A DNA stretch of 64,000 nt from Gemmatimonas sp. (GTDB lineage Bacteria; Gemmatimonadota; Gemmatimonadetes; Gemmatimonadales; Gemmatimonadaceae), in assembly GCA_011390885.1 (NCBI GenBank), contig JAABRO010000002.1, positions 1 through 64,000 on the forward strand, in the 5' to 3' direction. Position 1 is the stretch's first letter; every line of letters begins with the position of its first letter. Below the pieces are notes generated by a model. The model saw only the letters and a list, made by a program, of their open reading frames with translations, had not been told where the DNA came from and did no database searches. Positions 25,170 to 34,610 of the stretch are shown in pieces. Both the position numbers and the translations under genes were made by a program.

Positions 25170-28100
25170 TCAGGCCGTCGGCCCGCATCCCTCCGCCTTG
25201 GCGCACGTCGGTTCGACCGGCACGAGCCCGAGCCGACCCAGCCGCTGGTTGAACGCCGCGAGGTCGTTCTTCCAGAGCGTGTCGAGCGCGTCGGTGTAGG
25301 CCTTGAGCTCGGTGCTGAGGATCTCGAAGATCTCGGGCATGTACGTCCCCGGCGGGCCGTCACCGCGCTCGGCCATGCTGAGCAGGTTGGCGAGGCGGTT
25401 GTTCACCTTGATCGGGAAGTTGAGCGGGTCCTGGCCGCTCTGGTTGCGAACCTGGTAGATCTTCTCCTCGATCGCGCTGGCGTCGGCAATCAGCTTGCGC
25501 CCCGCGCTGCGCAGGCCGCCATCGTTCTTCGCGGCGAGGCGCTGCTCCACCTGCGCCTTCACGTTGCGAATCGCGATCACCGCGAGGTTCGCCTCGGTGG
25601 ACTTGTCGCGCACGCGGCGCGTGAACTGGTACTGCGCGTGCAAGTCGGCGTCGGTGTACTCCGGGACGAGCGGGTTGCGCCGCACCACGAGCGGGGCGGT
25701 CACGGTCTGTCCGTCCGCGGTGAGGCGGAGCGTGTACGTGCCGGGGGGCACGACGGGGCCGTTGAGTCCCGCGCCCCAGAGGATCATGCCCGGGAAGCCC
25801 ACGATCGGCTCGGTGCGCAGGTCCCACGTGAAGCGATTGATGCCGGCGGCCTTGGGAATGAACACCGGCCCGCCGCCACGACGACCGCCGCTGCCACGTG
25901 CCGCGCCAGGGGGGAGCGTGTCGTGCGTGAAGGCGCGCAGCACCGCGCCGGTCGAGTCGATCACCTCGAGGCGCGCGCGCTGCGGGGCCGAGGCGAGCGT
26001 GTAGGTGACCGTGGCGCCACTCGTGGAGCGGAGCGCCGGCACGGGGGTGTAGAGGTGCACGGGAGCGCTCGCGACGGCGGGCGTCCACTGGCGTAGCGGC
26101 GTGATGTCGTCGAGCACCCAGAAGCTGCGGCCGTGCGTGCCGATCACGAGCTCGTTGCCCTCCACGATGAGGTCGGCCACCGGCACGTCGGGCAGGTTGA
26201 GCGAGAGATCCGACCAGTTCGCGCCGTCGTCGTACGAGATCCACACGCCGTGCTGCGTGCCGGCGTACAGCAGGCCGCGACGCGTGGGGTCTTCGCGCAC
26301 GGCGTGCACGTAGGCGTCGGCGCGAATGCCATTGACGATCTTCGTCCACGTGGCACCGAAGTCGTTCGTCTTCCAGATGTGCGGCGCGCGGTCGTCGAGC
26401 AGCGGGCGACGCACCGAGATGTACGCGGTGCCGTCGTCGAACGCCGAGGCGTCGATCTGCGAGACGCGCCCGAACTCGGGCATGTCCTTCGGCGTCACGT
26501 TCGTCCACGTCTTGCCGAAGTCGCGTGTGACGTGCACGAGGCCGTCGTCGCTGCCGGTCCAGATGACGTTCGCGTTCTTCTTGCCGGGGCCGACGGCGAA
26601 GATCGTGGCGTACACCTCGGGGCCGTTCATGTCGCCCGTGATCGGGCCACCGGAGCGGCCGAGCGTCTTCGGATCGGCGCGCGTGAGGTCGGGGCTCAGG
26701 TTGTCCCACGTCTTGCCGCCGTCACGCGTGGCCCACAGACGCTGCGACGACGTGAACAGCAGGCGCGGATCGGCCTGCGAGAAGATGATCGGGAACGTCC
26801 ACTGCCAGCGCTCCTTGATCTCGAGCGCCGGCTCGCCGGAGTAGAACCACGGATACGGATTCACCTCGCGCGAGAGCCCCGTGCGGCGGTTGTACTTGTC
26901 GAGGTAGCGCCCGTTGTTGGTGCCGGCGTAGAAGATGTCCACGTCGAGCGGATCCGGGGCGATGTAGCCCGGCTCGCCGCCGCCCACCTGATACGACACG
27001 GCCATGCCACCGCTGGCGTGCTCGACGTAGCGGCCCGTGCTGTCGTGCGACGCGCCACGCGCCGCGTTCCAGCTGGCGCGGTTCCAGTCCATCGGAATGC
27101 AGAGGGTCGAGTTGTCCTGCTGCGAGCCGCAGACGTGGAACGGCTGGTGCCTGGTCGTGATGGCGTGGTACCACTGCGACGTGGGGAAGGTCTGCGGCGT
27201 GTAGGGAGCACCGCCGGTCTTCGTGACCGTCCCGCCGCCGTCATTGCCGATCACGAGGTGCTTCGGGTCGTCCGGGTTGATCCACAGGTCGTGGAAGTCG
27301 CCGTGGGTGCCCTGACCGATCGACGTGAGGGTTTTCCCGCCGTCGTCGGAGCGCCAGAAGGCCACGTTCTGGATGTACACACGATCGGCATTCGCCGGAT
27401 CGGCGTGCAGGTGCGTGTAGTAGAATGCGCGCTGCCGGATGTTGCGGTCGCCGTTCACGAAGGCCCACGTGGCGCCGCCGTCATCGGATCGGAAGAGGCC
27501 GCCGTTCTCGTTCTCGATGAGCGCGTAGATGCGGTTCGGATCGGCCGCCGAGGTCGCGAGTCCGACCTTGCCGATCAGTCCCTTCGGCAGGCCGGGATTG
27601 CGTGTGATCTCGCGCCACGTCTCGCCGCCGTCGGTGCTCTTGAAGATCCCCGAGCCCGGGCCGCCGCTCGACATCGTGTACTCCTTGCGGAACGCCTCCC
27701 AGAGCGCCGCGTAGATCACGTTCGGATTGGCGCGGTCGATGGCGATCGTGACGGCGCCAGTGACGTCGTTGCGATACAGCACGCGTCGCCAGGTGGCGCC
27801 GCCGTCGGTGCTCTTGAAGACGCCGCGCTCGGTGCTGGGCACGCTGTACTTCCCGAACGCCGCGACGTACACGATGTCGGGGTTCGTGGGGTGGATGCGG
27901 ATCTTCGAGATCGCGTCCACGTTCCGGAAGCCCACATGCTGCCACGTCTTGCCGGCGTCGCGGCTTCGGTACACGCCGTCACCCGGCATGATGTTGCCGC
28001 GAATGGCCTGCTCGCCGGTGCCGATGAAGACGAGATCCGGATTCGTTTCGGCCACCGCCACGGCACCGACCGAGGCGCTCGTGATCTGCCCGTCGGTGAC

Positions 28101-28391
28101 GGGGAACCAGTTCGCGCCCGCGTCCACCGTCTTCCAGAGGCCGCCACCGGTGGCGCCGAAGTAGGCCTCGTTCGGCCGGCCGCGCACGCCGCTGGCAGCG
28201 ATCGAGCGACCGCCGCGGTCGGGGCCGATGCTGCGCCAGCGATACTGGCGAAGCAGGGCGGAGTCGACGGTGACCACGGCGTCATTGCGCGGTGGCGGCA
28301 CGTTCGGGTCGGCGCTGGCGGCGGTCACGCCGGCGCCGAGCACGAGAAGGGTCGCGAGCGACCCGGCGATCAGGGAACGAGGCAGGGACAT
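25170..28391 (-). CDS. Secreted VPS10/sortilin-like BNR-repeat protein
   Basis: A 1,073-residue exported protein. A signal peptide (RSLIAGSLATLLVLGAGVTAASA) is followed by WRSIGPDRGGRS and repeated Asp-box motifs of the S/T-x-D-x-G-x-T-W type (DAGKTW, DGGATW, DGGETW, DGGKTW) that build a beta-propeller. After about residue 750 comes a fibronectin-like segment and a helical C-terminal tail (TDADLHAQYQFTRRVRDKS). Such proteins are abundant in Gemmatimonadota and Acidobacteria and are often labelled glycosyl hydrolases; no catalytic residues support that here. A TATGAT at 28445-28440 could be the -10 box. It is divergent from the L,D-transpeptidase gene. Confidence 0.88.
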   Translation of the reverse strand: MSLPRSLIAGSLATLLVLGAGVTAASADPNVPPPRNDAVVTVDSALLRQYRWRSIGPDRGGRSIAASGVRGRPNEAYFGATGGGLWKTVDAGANWFPVTDGQITSASVGAVAVAETNPDLVFIGTGEQAIRGNIMPGDGVYRSRDAGKTWQHVGFRNVDAISKIRIHPTNPDIVYVAAFGKYSVPSTERGVFKSTDGGATWRRVLYRNDVTGAVTIAIDRANPNVIYAALWEAFRKEYTMSSGGPGSGIFKSTDGGETWREITRNPGLPKGLIGKVGLATSAADPNRIYALIENENGGLFRSDDGGATWAFVNGDRNIRQRAFYYTHLHADPANADRVYIQNVAFWRSDDGGKTLTSIGQGTHGDFHDLWINPDDPKHLVIGNDGGGTVTKTGGAPYTPQTFPTSQWYHAITTRHQPFHVCGSQQDNSTLCIPMDWNRASWNAARGASHDSTGRYVEHASGGMAVSYQVGGGEPGYIAPDPLDVDIFYAGTNNGRYLDKYNRRTGLSREVNPYPWFYSGEPALEIKERWQWTFPIIFSQADPRLLFTSSQRLWATRDGGKTWDNLSPDLTRADPKTLGRSGGPITGDMNGPEVYATIFAVGPGKKNANVIWTGSDDGLVHVTRDFGKTWTNVTPKDMPEFGRVSQIDASAFDDGTAYISVRRPLLDDRAPHIWKTNDFGATWTKIVNGIRADAYVHAVREDPTRRGLLYAGTQHGVWISYDDGANWSDLSLNLPDVPVADLIVEGNELVIGTHGRSFWVLDDITPLRQWTPAVASAPVHLYTPVPALRSTSGATVTYTLASAPQRARLEVIDSTGAVLRAFTHDTLPPGAARGSGGRRGGGPVFIPKAAGINRFTWDLRTEPIVGFPGMILWGAGLNGPVVPPGTYTLRLTADGQTVTAPLVVRRNPLVPEYTDADLHAQYQFTRRVRDKSTEANLAVIAIRNVKAQVEQRLAAKNDGGLRSAGRKLIADASAIEEKIYQVRNQSGQDPLNFPIKVNNRLANLLSMAERGDGPPGTYMPEIFEILSTELKAYTDALDTLWKNDLAAFNQRLGRLGLVPVEPTCAKAEGCGPTA

Positions 28392-28543
28392 CGGAGGTGG
28401 GGCGGGGGGAGACGAGTGGCGGCAGGCCACGCACTCTCCATCATACGGGTTGCGTCGGCCTCGCGCTGCCGATCTCGGCGTTTCCTCCGGCACGACCCGG
28501 GGGGCGCTGCCCGCCGTGCGCTCGCCGAACCGGGTGGGCGTGG

Positions 28544-28549
28544 TAACTT
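28544..28549 (+). promoter_or_regulatory. -10-like hexamer TAACTT, near-leaderless spacing
   Basis: TAACTT is separated by 7 bases (GGGACGC) from the GTG at 28557 that starts the transpeptidase gene. No ribosome site intervenes. Confidence 0.5.
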
Positions 28550-28556
28550 GGGACGC

Positions 28557-30419
28557 GTGAGGACTCCCGATACTCTCTGCCGCGACCGTTCGAAGGCGCG
28601 CCCGTCCTGGCCGACCGGTTTCGCCGACACCGTGCCGGGCCGGCGACGCCTGCCTGGCATCGACGAGCGCGCCGGCGCGACGTCCGGAACCGCCGCGCCG
28701 CGGCGCTGGCGGCGCTCGATGCTGCTCGCACTGCTGCTGATCGTCCCGGTCGGCACCGCACGTGCGGCGCAGGACCTTCTGGCCACGACGAGTCCGTCGC
28801 CCGATTCCCTCGAGCGGCTCGCCCGCCGTGCGCTGGTGGAGGCCGGGCGTCACGAGGCCATGCGCTGGCCGCGGCTCGACGACGTGCGCCATTCGCTGCA
28901 CGCGCTCTACGACAGCACGGCGTGGCAACCGGTCTGGCTGCGTGACGGCGCGCTCACGCCGCAGGCGCGGGCCCTGCTCACGCTGCTCGCCGATGCGGAA
29001 TCGTTCGGATTGCGCGCCACCGACTTCGACGCCGGCCGTCTGCCGGCGCTGGCTACCTACCTTGTCTCCCCCGAGTATCGCGCCTCCTTCGATGTCGCAA
29101 TGAGTGCGAACGCGATGCGCTTCGTACGCGCGATCGGCGAGGGGCGCATCGCGCCGAGCGCGGCGCACGGCACGCTGCGGATTCCGCGGTCGCCGATCGG
29201 TGTCGTGGAGGCGGTGCGGGCGCTTGCCGGCTCGGGCAATGTCGCCGAGACGCTGCGCACGTACGAGCCCACGTTGGTGCACTACGCCCGTGTGAAGGAG
29301 TCGCTGGCGCGGTTCCGCGCGCTTGCCGCGGAGTCGTCGCTCACCCGACTCCCGACCTTGCCGGGGCAGAAGGCAGTGCGCGAAGGCGATCGCTGGGAGG
29401 GCGCGCCGCAGCTCGTGCGGCTGCTCACGGCGCTTGGCGATGCGGCGGCCGGTCCGGTGGCACCACCGACGGACGACTCGCTCCTGTTCACCTCGCAGCT
29501 CGTGGCATCGCTGCGGCGCTTCCAGGCGCGCAGCGGCCTCGTGGAGGATGGCGTGCTGGGGCGTGCCACCTACGCCACGCTCACGCGCCCCGTGACCGAC
29601 AAGGTGCGCGCGCTCGAGCTCACCCTCGAGCGCATGCGCTGGCTGCCGCACGCCTTCTGGGCGCCCCCCCTCATCGTGAACGTGCCGGCGTTCCGCCTCT
29701 ATGTCTTCTCGGGCGAGCGCGACGACGAAGCCGAACTGCTGCGCATGGATGTCGTCGTCGGTGAAGCGAACAAGACCGAGACGCCGCTCTTCAGCGACAC
29801 CCTCACGACGATCGCGTTTTCACCGTACTGGGACGTGCCGGAGAGCATCCTGCGCAAGGAGATCCTCCCGGCGGCGCGTCGCAGCGCCACCTACCTGGCG
29901 CGCAATCGCTACGAGGCGGTGCGGGGGCAGCGCGATGACTCGCCGGTGCTCGGCAGCGGCGCGGCGGCGCTCGCCGCGCTCCAGGCCGGAACGGCACGTC
30001 TGCGCCAGACACCGGGCGACCACAATGCCCTGGGTCGCGTGAAGTTCCTGTTCCCCAACCAGTTCAACGTCTACCTGCACGACACGCCGGCCCAGTCGGT
30101 GTTCGAGCGGGCGCGGCGCGACGCGAGCCACGGCTGCATTCGCATCGCGAATCCCGTCGGGCTGGCGAAGCTGCTGCTCGCCGACCAGCCCGAGTGGACC
30201 GACGAGCGGATCGCGGAGGCCATGGCGCGCTCCGAGCCGTTGTATGTGCAACTGCGACAGCCGCGTCCCGTGTTCATCCTGTACGCCACCGCGATGGCCA
30301 CGCAGGATGGCGAGACGCGCTTCTATCCGGACATCTATGGTTTCGATGACGACCTCGCCCGACGACTTGCCACCGGCTTCCCCTTCGCGCGGGAACCCGC
30401 CCCGCGTTCTGCACGCTGA
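28557..30419 (+). CDS. L,D-transpeptidase (YcbB/LdtD-like)
   Basis: A 620-residue wall-crosslinking enzyme. A long basic N-terminus leads to a signal/anchor (SMLLALLLIVPVGTARA). Then come a YcbB-type scaffold domain (YDSTAWQPVWLRDGALTPQA), a peptidoglycan-binding segment (VASLRRFQARSGLVEDGVLG) and the YkuD catalytic domain with YLHDTPAQSVFERARRDASH and the active-site SHGCIRI. It makes 3-3 crosslinks insensitive to most penicillins. The start is GTG 28557, behind a TAACTT box; the frame upstream is open but antisense to the BNR gene. The MscS gene starts 19 bases after its stop. Confidence 0.93.
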   Translation: MRTPDTLCRDRSKARPSWPTGFADTVPGRRRLPGIDERAGATSGTAAPRRWRRSMLLALLLIVPVGTARAAQDLLATTSPSPDSLERLARRALVEAGRHEAMRWPRLDDVRHSLHALYDSTAWQPVWLRDGALTPQARALLTLLADAESFGLRATDFDAGRLPALATYLVSPEYRASFDVAMSANAMRFVRAIGEGRIAPSAAHGTLRIPRSPIGVVEAVRALAGSGNVAETLRTYEPTLVHYARVKESLARFRALAAESSLTRLPTLPGQKAVREGDRWEGAPQLVRLLTALGDAAAGPVAPPTDDSLLFTSQLVASLRRFQARSGLVEDGVLGRATYATLTRPVTDKVRALELTLERMRWLPHAFWAPPLIVNVPAFRLYVFSGERDDEAELLRMDVVVGEANKTETPLFSDTLTTIAFSPYWDVPESILRKEILPAARRSATYLARNRYEAVRGQRDDSPVLGSGAAALAALQAGTARLRQTPGDHNALGRVKFLFPNQFNVYLHDTPAQSVFERARRDASHGCIRIANPVGLAKLLLADQPEWTDERIAEAMARSEPLYVQLRQPRPVFILYATAMATQDGETRFYPDIYGFDDDLARRLATGFPFAREPAPRSAR

Positions 30420-30438
30420 GCGCGTCCCCGAGCCGTGC

Positions 30439-32100
30439 GTGAGCGCGCGTGTGACCGCGCGTGTGACCGCGCGCCTTCGTCGCGCCGGACTTGCCTGCCT
30501 GCTGGTCGCGAGTGCGACCACGCCGCTCCCTGCGCAGCTTGGCTTGCTGCGACCGCCGGCGGCGCCGGCGGCGCAGGACTCCGCGTCGGCCAGCGCCGGC
30601 GGCCTCATGTCGCCCGAATCGCCACGCGCCTCGGCGATGGCGTTCCTCGAACTCGCCAAGCGCCACGCCTACGTGCAGGCGGCGCAGTACCTCGACATCC
30701 CGAAGGCGCAGGCCGCGCGCGGGCCGGACCTCGCCCGTCGCCTGCGCGAGGTGCTCGATCAGCGCCTCTGGATCGCCATGGACCAGGTGTCGCCGCTCGC
30801 CGAGGGCGACACCACCGATGGTGATCTGCAGCGCGACCGACTTGGCGTGGTGCCTGGCGCGAGCGGCTTGCCCGAGCCGGTGATGCTGCGACGCGTGCAG
30901 GAAGGGCGCATCGGCCGCTGGGTGTTCGATGCGGAAACCGTGGGGCTGATCGACGGCTGGTACGCGTCGCTCCCCGATGCGTGGCTGCGCGGGCGCATTC
31001 CGGCGCCGCTGCTGCGCGAGGGGCCGTTCGGCCTCTACTACTGGCAGGCGCTGGGCATGCTGCTGGCCGTGCTCGTGAGCGTCGCGCTCGCGGGTGTGAT
31101 CGCGCTGGGCGCGCGCTGGCTGCTCGCGCTCGTCACCGCCCGCACGAGCACCGAATGGGATGACCTGATCGTGCGCCGCCTGCGTGGCCCCTTCCGGCTC
31201 TGGCTGGTGGGGGTGCTCGCCACGCCGCTCTTCGGGGTGCTCGGACTGAACGCGCGCGTCGCCGGCATCGTGGCGGCGTCGTCGCGTGGCGTGGTGCTCG
31301 CCGCGATCTTCTGGGCCGTACTGCGCGTCATCTCGCTCGTGCAGGACCAGCTGCTGCTCGGTCCGTGGGCGGCGACGCAGCCGCAGGCGCGCACGCTCGT
31401 GCCGCTGCTCGCGCGCATCCTGCGCGTGTCGGTGGGCATCATCGCGCTGCTCGTGGTGCTGTCGCAGTTCGGCTACTCGGTGGGTGCGCTGCTCACCGGC
31501 GTGGGCATTGGCGGCGTGGCGCTCGCGCTCGCGTCGCAGAAGACGGTGGAGCACCTGTTCGGCTCGGTGTCGCTGGCGGCTGACAAGGTGTTCCGCGTGG
31601 GCGACTTCGTGCGCATCGGTGACATGGAGGGCACCGTGGAACGCATCGGCCTGCGCTCCACGAGCGTGCGCACGCTGAACCGCACGGTGGTGCGCATTCC
31701 GAACGGGCGGCTGGCCGAGGAGCGCATCGAGACGTTCGGTGAACGCGATCGCTTCTATTTCGGGCACGACATCGGCGTCACCTACGACACGACGCCCGAG
31801 AAGCTCCGGCAGATCATGACGGCGATCGACGCGCGGCTACGCGAGGAGCCGACCCTCTGGACTGAGACGGTGATCGTGCGCACGGTCGCCTTCGCGGATT
31901 CCGCGATCACGATCCGCGTGCGCGCGTGGTTCGAAGTGCCCGACCTGATGGCCTTCCTCGACGTGCAGAACGACCTGCTGCTCTCCTTCATGCAGATCGT
32001 CGAGGCCGCCGGCTCCGGGTTCGCGTTCCCGTCGCGCACGATCTACCACGTGTATCCCGGCAGCGGTGAAAGCGGCGGTCCGCCGGTCACGGGCGATTGA
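30439..32100 (+). CDS. MscS-family mechanosensitive channel
   Basis: 553 residues from GTG 30439, with GTG 30451 and 30463 as alternatives inside a short 12-bp repeat. A signal-like segment (AGLACLLVASATTPLPA) is followed by a soluble periplasmic region and then several membrane helices. The pore helix and beta domain are clear: GVGIGGVALALASQKTVEHL, VGDFVRIGDMEGTVERIGLR, VRIPNGRLAEERIETF. It releases solutes when membrane tension rises. The TGA overlaps the ATG of the histidine kinase (TGATG), so channel and sensor are translationally coupled, suggesting a shared response to osmotic or wall stress. Confidence 0.93.
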   Translation: MSARVTARVTARLRRAGLACLLVASATTPLPAQLGLLRPPAAPAAQDSASASAGGLMSPESPRASAMAFLELAKRHAYVQAAQYLDIPKAQAARGPDLARRLREVLDQRLWIAMDQVSPLAEGDTTDGDLQRDRLGVVPGASGLPEPVMLRRVQEGRIGRWVFDAETVGLIDGWYASLPDAWLRGRIPAPLLREGPFGLYYWQALGMLLAVLVSVALAGVIALGARWLLALVTARTSTEWDDLIVRRLRGPFRLWLVGVLATPLFGVLGLNARVAGIVAASSRGVVLAAIFWAVLRVISLVQDQLLLGPWAATQPQARTLVPLLARILRVSVGIIALLVVLSQFGYSVGALLTGVGIGGVALALASQKTVEHLFGSVSLAADKVFRVGDFVRIGDMEGTVERIGLRSTSVRTLNRTVVRIPNGRLAEERIETFGERDRFYFGHDIGVTYDTTPEKLRQIMTAIDARLREEPTLWTETVIVRTVAFADSAITIRVRAWFEVPDLMAFLDVQNDLLLSFMQIVEAAGSGFAFPSRTIYHVYPGSGESGGPPVTGD

Positions 32101-33893
32101 TGGGCGCCAATCCGCTCTTCGCGTCGGAGTTCGCGGCCACCCTGCTGCAGGGGGTGATCACGACGGGCCTGGCGGCGCTGTGCCTGCACCTCTACCAGCG
32201 CTATCGGCGGCCGTGGTTCGCGTGGTTCGCCGTGGCGTGGGGCATGTACGTGCTGCGGCTGGCCTGCATCGCGAGCTTCCTCGTGACCGACCAGTACGCC
32301 TGGCTGTACTGGCATCAGGTGACCACCGGCTGGACGGCGCTCATCCTGCTGTGGGCCTCGCTGGTGTTCTCCCGACAGCCGCGCACACGCCCGGTGCATG
32401 GCCTGCTGCTGCTCTTCCCGCCCGTCTGGTCGTACATCGCGATCTACGAGCTGGAGCACTTCCTGTGGGCGGCCCTGCCATCGGTGCTCTTCCTCTCGTT
32501 CGCCACCGCGTGGACGGGGTGGGCCTTCTGGCAGTACCATCGCGTGGCGCGCTCGACCGGTGCGCGACTGCTCGCCATCGCGTTCGCGCTCTGGGCGCTG
32601 CACCATCTCGACTATCCGTTCCTGCGCGCGCAGGGCGCGTGGACGCCGTGGGGCTACTACCTCGACATCTGCTTCGAGCTGCTGGTGGGGGCCGGCGTGG
32701 TGCTGCTCGTGCTCGACGACCTCGGGCGCGGCGTGCGCGCGCTCTCGGCCCTGTCCGGTGACCTGCAGCGCCGCCGCGACGAGCAGGCGCTGCTCGCCGA
32801 CTTGCTGCAGCGCCCCCTCACGCTGCCGGGCGTGCGCGGCAGCGCGATGTACGAGTTCGATGAGCTCGGGGCCGACTCGGCGCAGCGCGAGTCGACCGGC
32901 GTCGGGGTGCCCGCCGACGGTCACTTCACGCTGGGCACCGGCGTGTGCGCCGCCTGGACCGCAAGTGCGCCGCTCGCCGAGGTGGAGCAGGCGCTCCAGC
33001 GCCTGCATCGCACCGGCGCGCCACAGGTTGCCTCGGCGCAGGCCGACCATCCGTACATCACCGCGCTGCCGGTCACGCGCGGCGATCGTGTCGTGGCCGC
33101 GCTCGTGATGGCCAGCGAGGTGCGCAACCCGTTCACCGCGCTCGACGACGACTTCCTGCGCGCGCTGGGGCAGCAGGTGGGCGCGTCGCTCGAGCAGGCC
33201 GACCTCGATCGCCAGCTGAGCCGCCGCACCGAGGATCTCGAGCGCCTCTCCACGCGCATGGTCCGGCAGCACGAGGAAGAGCGCCGCCGTCTGTCGCGCG
33301 AGCTGCACGACGAAACCGCCCAGGTGTTTTCGGCGGTCAAGATGCAGCTCGAGGCGCTGCGTCCGAGCGTGGCCGTGCCGCAGGGGCCGCGTCTCGATCG
33401 GCTGCTGCAGCTGGTGGACACCGGCATCGCGAGCATACGCAGCGTGACCAACGATCTCCGACCCTCCATGCTCGACGACCTCGGGCTGGTGCCGGCGCTG
33501 CGCTCGCTGGTGAGCGACGTGTCGGAGCGCGCCGGCCTCGTGGTGACCTTTCGCGCCGAGGACGCCGTTCCGACGCTCTCACCGGACACGGAGCTGGCGC
33601 TCTTCCGCGCGCTGCAGGAGGCGCTCTCGAACGTGGTGCGCCATGCGGCGGCCGCCACGGTACGGGTCACGCTCTCGTGTGATGCGGAGGGCGTGGAACT
33701 GCGCGTGCGCGACGACGGGCGCGGCCTGCCGGTGGATGCGCGTGGCCAGGTGGCGACGGACGCCGGCCGCATGGGGCTGACGGGCATGCGCGAACGCATC
33801 CACGCGGTCGGCGGCACGGTGCGCTTGCGCAACGCCCAGCCCGGTGCCGAGGTTGTGGTCCACGTTCCCCTTGTCGCCCCGGAGACTCGTTGA
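32100..33893 (+). CDS. Membrane sensor histidine kinase (HisKA_3 / NarL-type)
   Basis: A 597-residue kinase. About seven hydrophobic segments fill residues 12-208, an unusual large membrane sensor. A GAF-like region (about 235-365) follows with no recognisable ligand motif, then a short coiled coil. The H-box RRRLSRELHDETAQVFSAVK carries the phospho-accepting His403, and the HATPase has N-box ALQEALSNVVRHA and GRMGLTGMRERI. It would phosphorylate the response regulator whose ATG overlaps its TGA. The membrane sensor has the look of 7TM-type sensors, but I cannot assign a family. Signal unknown; the upstream MscS gene hints at the envelope. Confidence 0.93.
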   Translation: MGANPLFASEFAATLLQGVITTGLAALCLHLYQRYRRPWFAWFAVAWGMYVLRLACIASFLVTDQYAWLYWHQVTTGWTALILLWASLVFSRQPRTRPVHGLLLLFPPVWSYIAIYELEHFLWAALPSVLFLSFATAWTGWAFWQYHRVARSTGARLLAIAFALWALHHLDYPFLRAQGAWTPWGYYLDICFELLVGAGVVLLVLDDLGRGVRALSALSGDLQRRRDEQALLADLLQRPLTLPGVRGSAMYEFDELGADSAQRESTGVGVPADGHFTLGTGVCAAWTASAPLAEVEQALQRLHRTGAPQVASAQADHPYITALPVTRGDRVVAALVMASEVRNPFTALDDDFLRALGQQVGASLEQADLDRQLSRRTEDLERLSTRMVRQHEEERRRLSRELHDETAQVFSAVKMQLEALRPSVAVPQGPRLDRLLQLVDTGIASIRSVTNDLRPSMLDDLGLVPALRSLVSDVSERAGLVVTFRAEDAVPTLSPDTELALFRALQEALSNVVRHAAAATVRVTLSCDAEGVELRVRDDGRGLPVDARGQVATDAGRMGLTGMRERIHAVGGTVRLRNAQPGAEVVVHVPLVAPETR

Positions 33894-34564
33894 TGGCCAC
33901 CTCCCATGCACCGACGCAGGTGCGCGTCGTGCTCGCCGACGATCACGCCCTCGTGCGCGAGGGGCTGCGGCACGTGCTCGATGCAGAACCCGGCATCGAG
34001 GTGGTGGGGGAGGCGGCCAATGGCGCCGACGCCGTGGCGCTCGCGCTCGAGCACCGGCCCGATGTGGTCCTGCTCGACATCACGATGCCCGGCGAGACGG
34101 GGCTGCGTGCCGCCGCGCGCCTGCGCGAGGCGCTGCCCGACGCGAAGATCCTCATGCTGAGCATGCATGACAACGCGGAGTACGTGCGTGAGGGCATGCG
34201 CATCGGCACGCACGGCTACATCCTCAAGGACAGCGCCGGCGAGGAGCTGCGCGCCGCCATCCGGGCGGTGCACGCCGGGGGCACGTTCTTCAGCCCGTCG
34301 GTGGTGCGCCGCCTCACCTCGTCGCCCGAGCCGGCGCTGCCCCCAGCCGCCAACGCCCAGCTCGCACTGCTCACGCCGCGTGAGCGCGACGTGCTGCAGG
34401 GCATCGTGGACGGCCATACCAACAAGGCGATCGCGGCGCAGCTGGGCATCTCGCGCCGCACGGTCGAGGCGCATCGCGAGAGCCTGATGCGCAAGCTGGA
34501 GATCCACAACGTGGCCGGCCTCACGCGCTTCGCGCTCGAGGCGGGGATGCTGCCCACGGAGTGA
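33893..34564 (+). CDS. NarL/FixJ-family response regulator
   Basis: 223 residues: receiver domain with phospho-acceptor Asp62 (VVLLDITMP), acidic pair ADDH and Lys in YILKDSAGEE, then a LuxR-type helix-turn-helix (LTPRERDVLQGIVDGHTNKA, then ISRRTVEAHR). It is the DNA-binding partner of the adjacent kinase. ATG 33893 overlaps the kinase stop (TGATG). Targets are unknown; nothing downstream on the same strand. Confidence 0.96.
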   Translation: MATSHAPTQVRVVLADDHALVREGLRHVLDAEPGIEVVGEAANGADAVALALEHRPDVVLLDITMPGETGLRAAARLREALPDAKILMLSMHDNAEYVREGMRIGTHGYILKDSAGEELRAAIRAVHAGGTFFSPSVVRRLTSSPEPALPPAANAQLALLTPRERDVLQGIVDGHTNKAIAAQLGISRRTVEAHRESLMRKLEIHNVAGLTRFALEAGMLPTE

Positions 34565-34610
34565 CCGCAACGGGGCGCCGTGAGGTCAGCGTATGCGCGT
34601 CGGCCCGGTC

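Noticed and set aside
25170-28391. Glycosyl hydrolase call for the BNR protein
   Set aside because: Asp-box repeats alone do not show hydrolase activity and no catalytic residues are evident.
26133-28556. Very long plus-strand frame running into the L,D-transpeptidase
   Set aside because: It is antisense to the BNR-repeat gene, has no domain, and the transpeptidase signal sequence begins only after GTG 28557.
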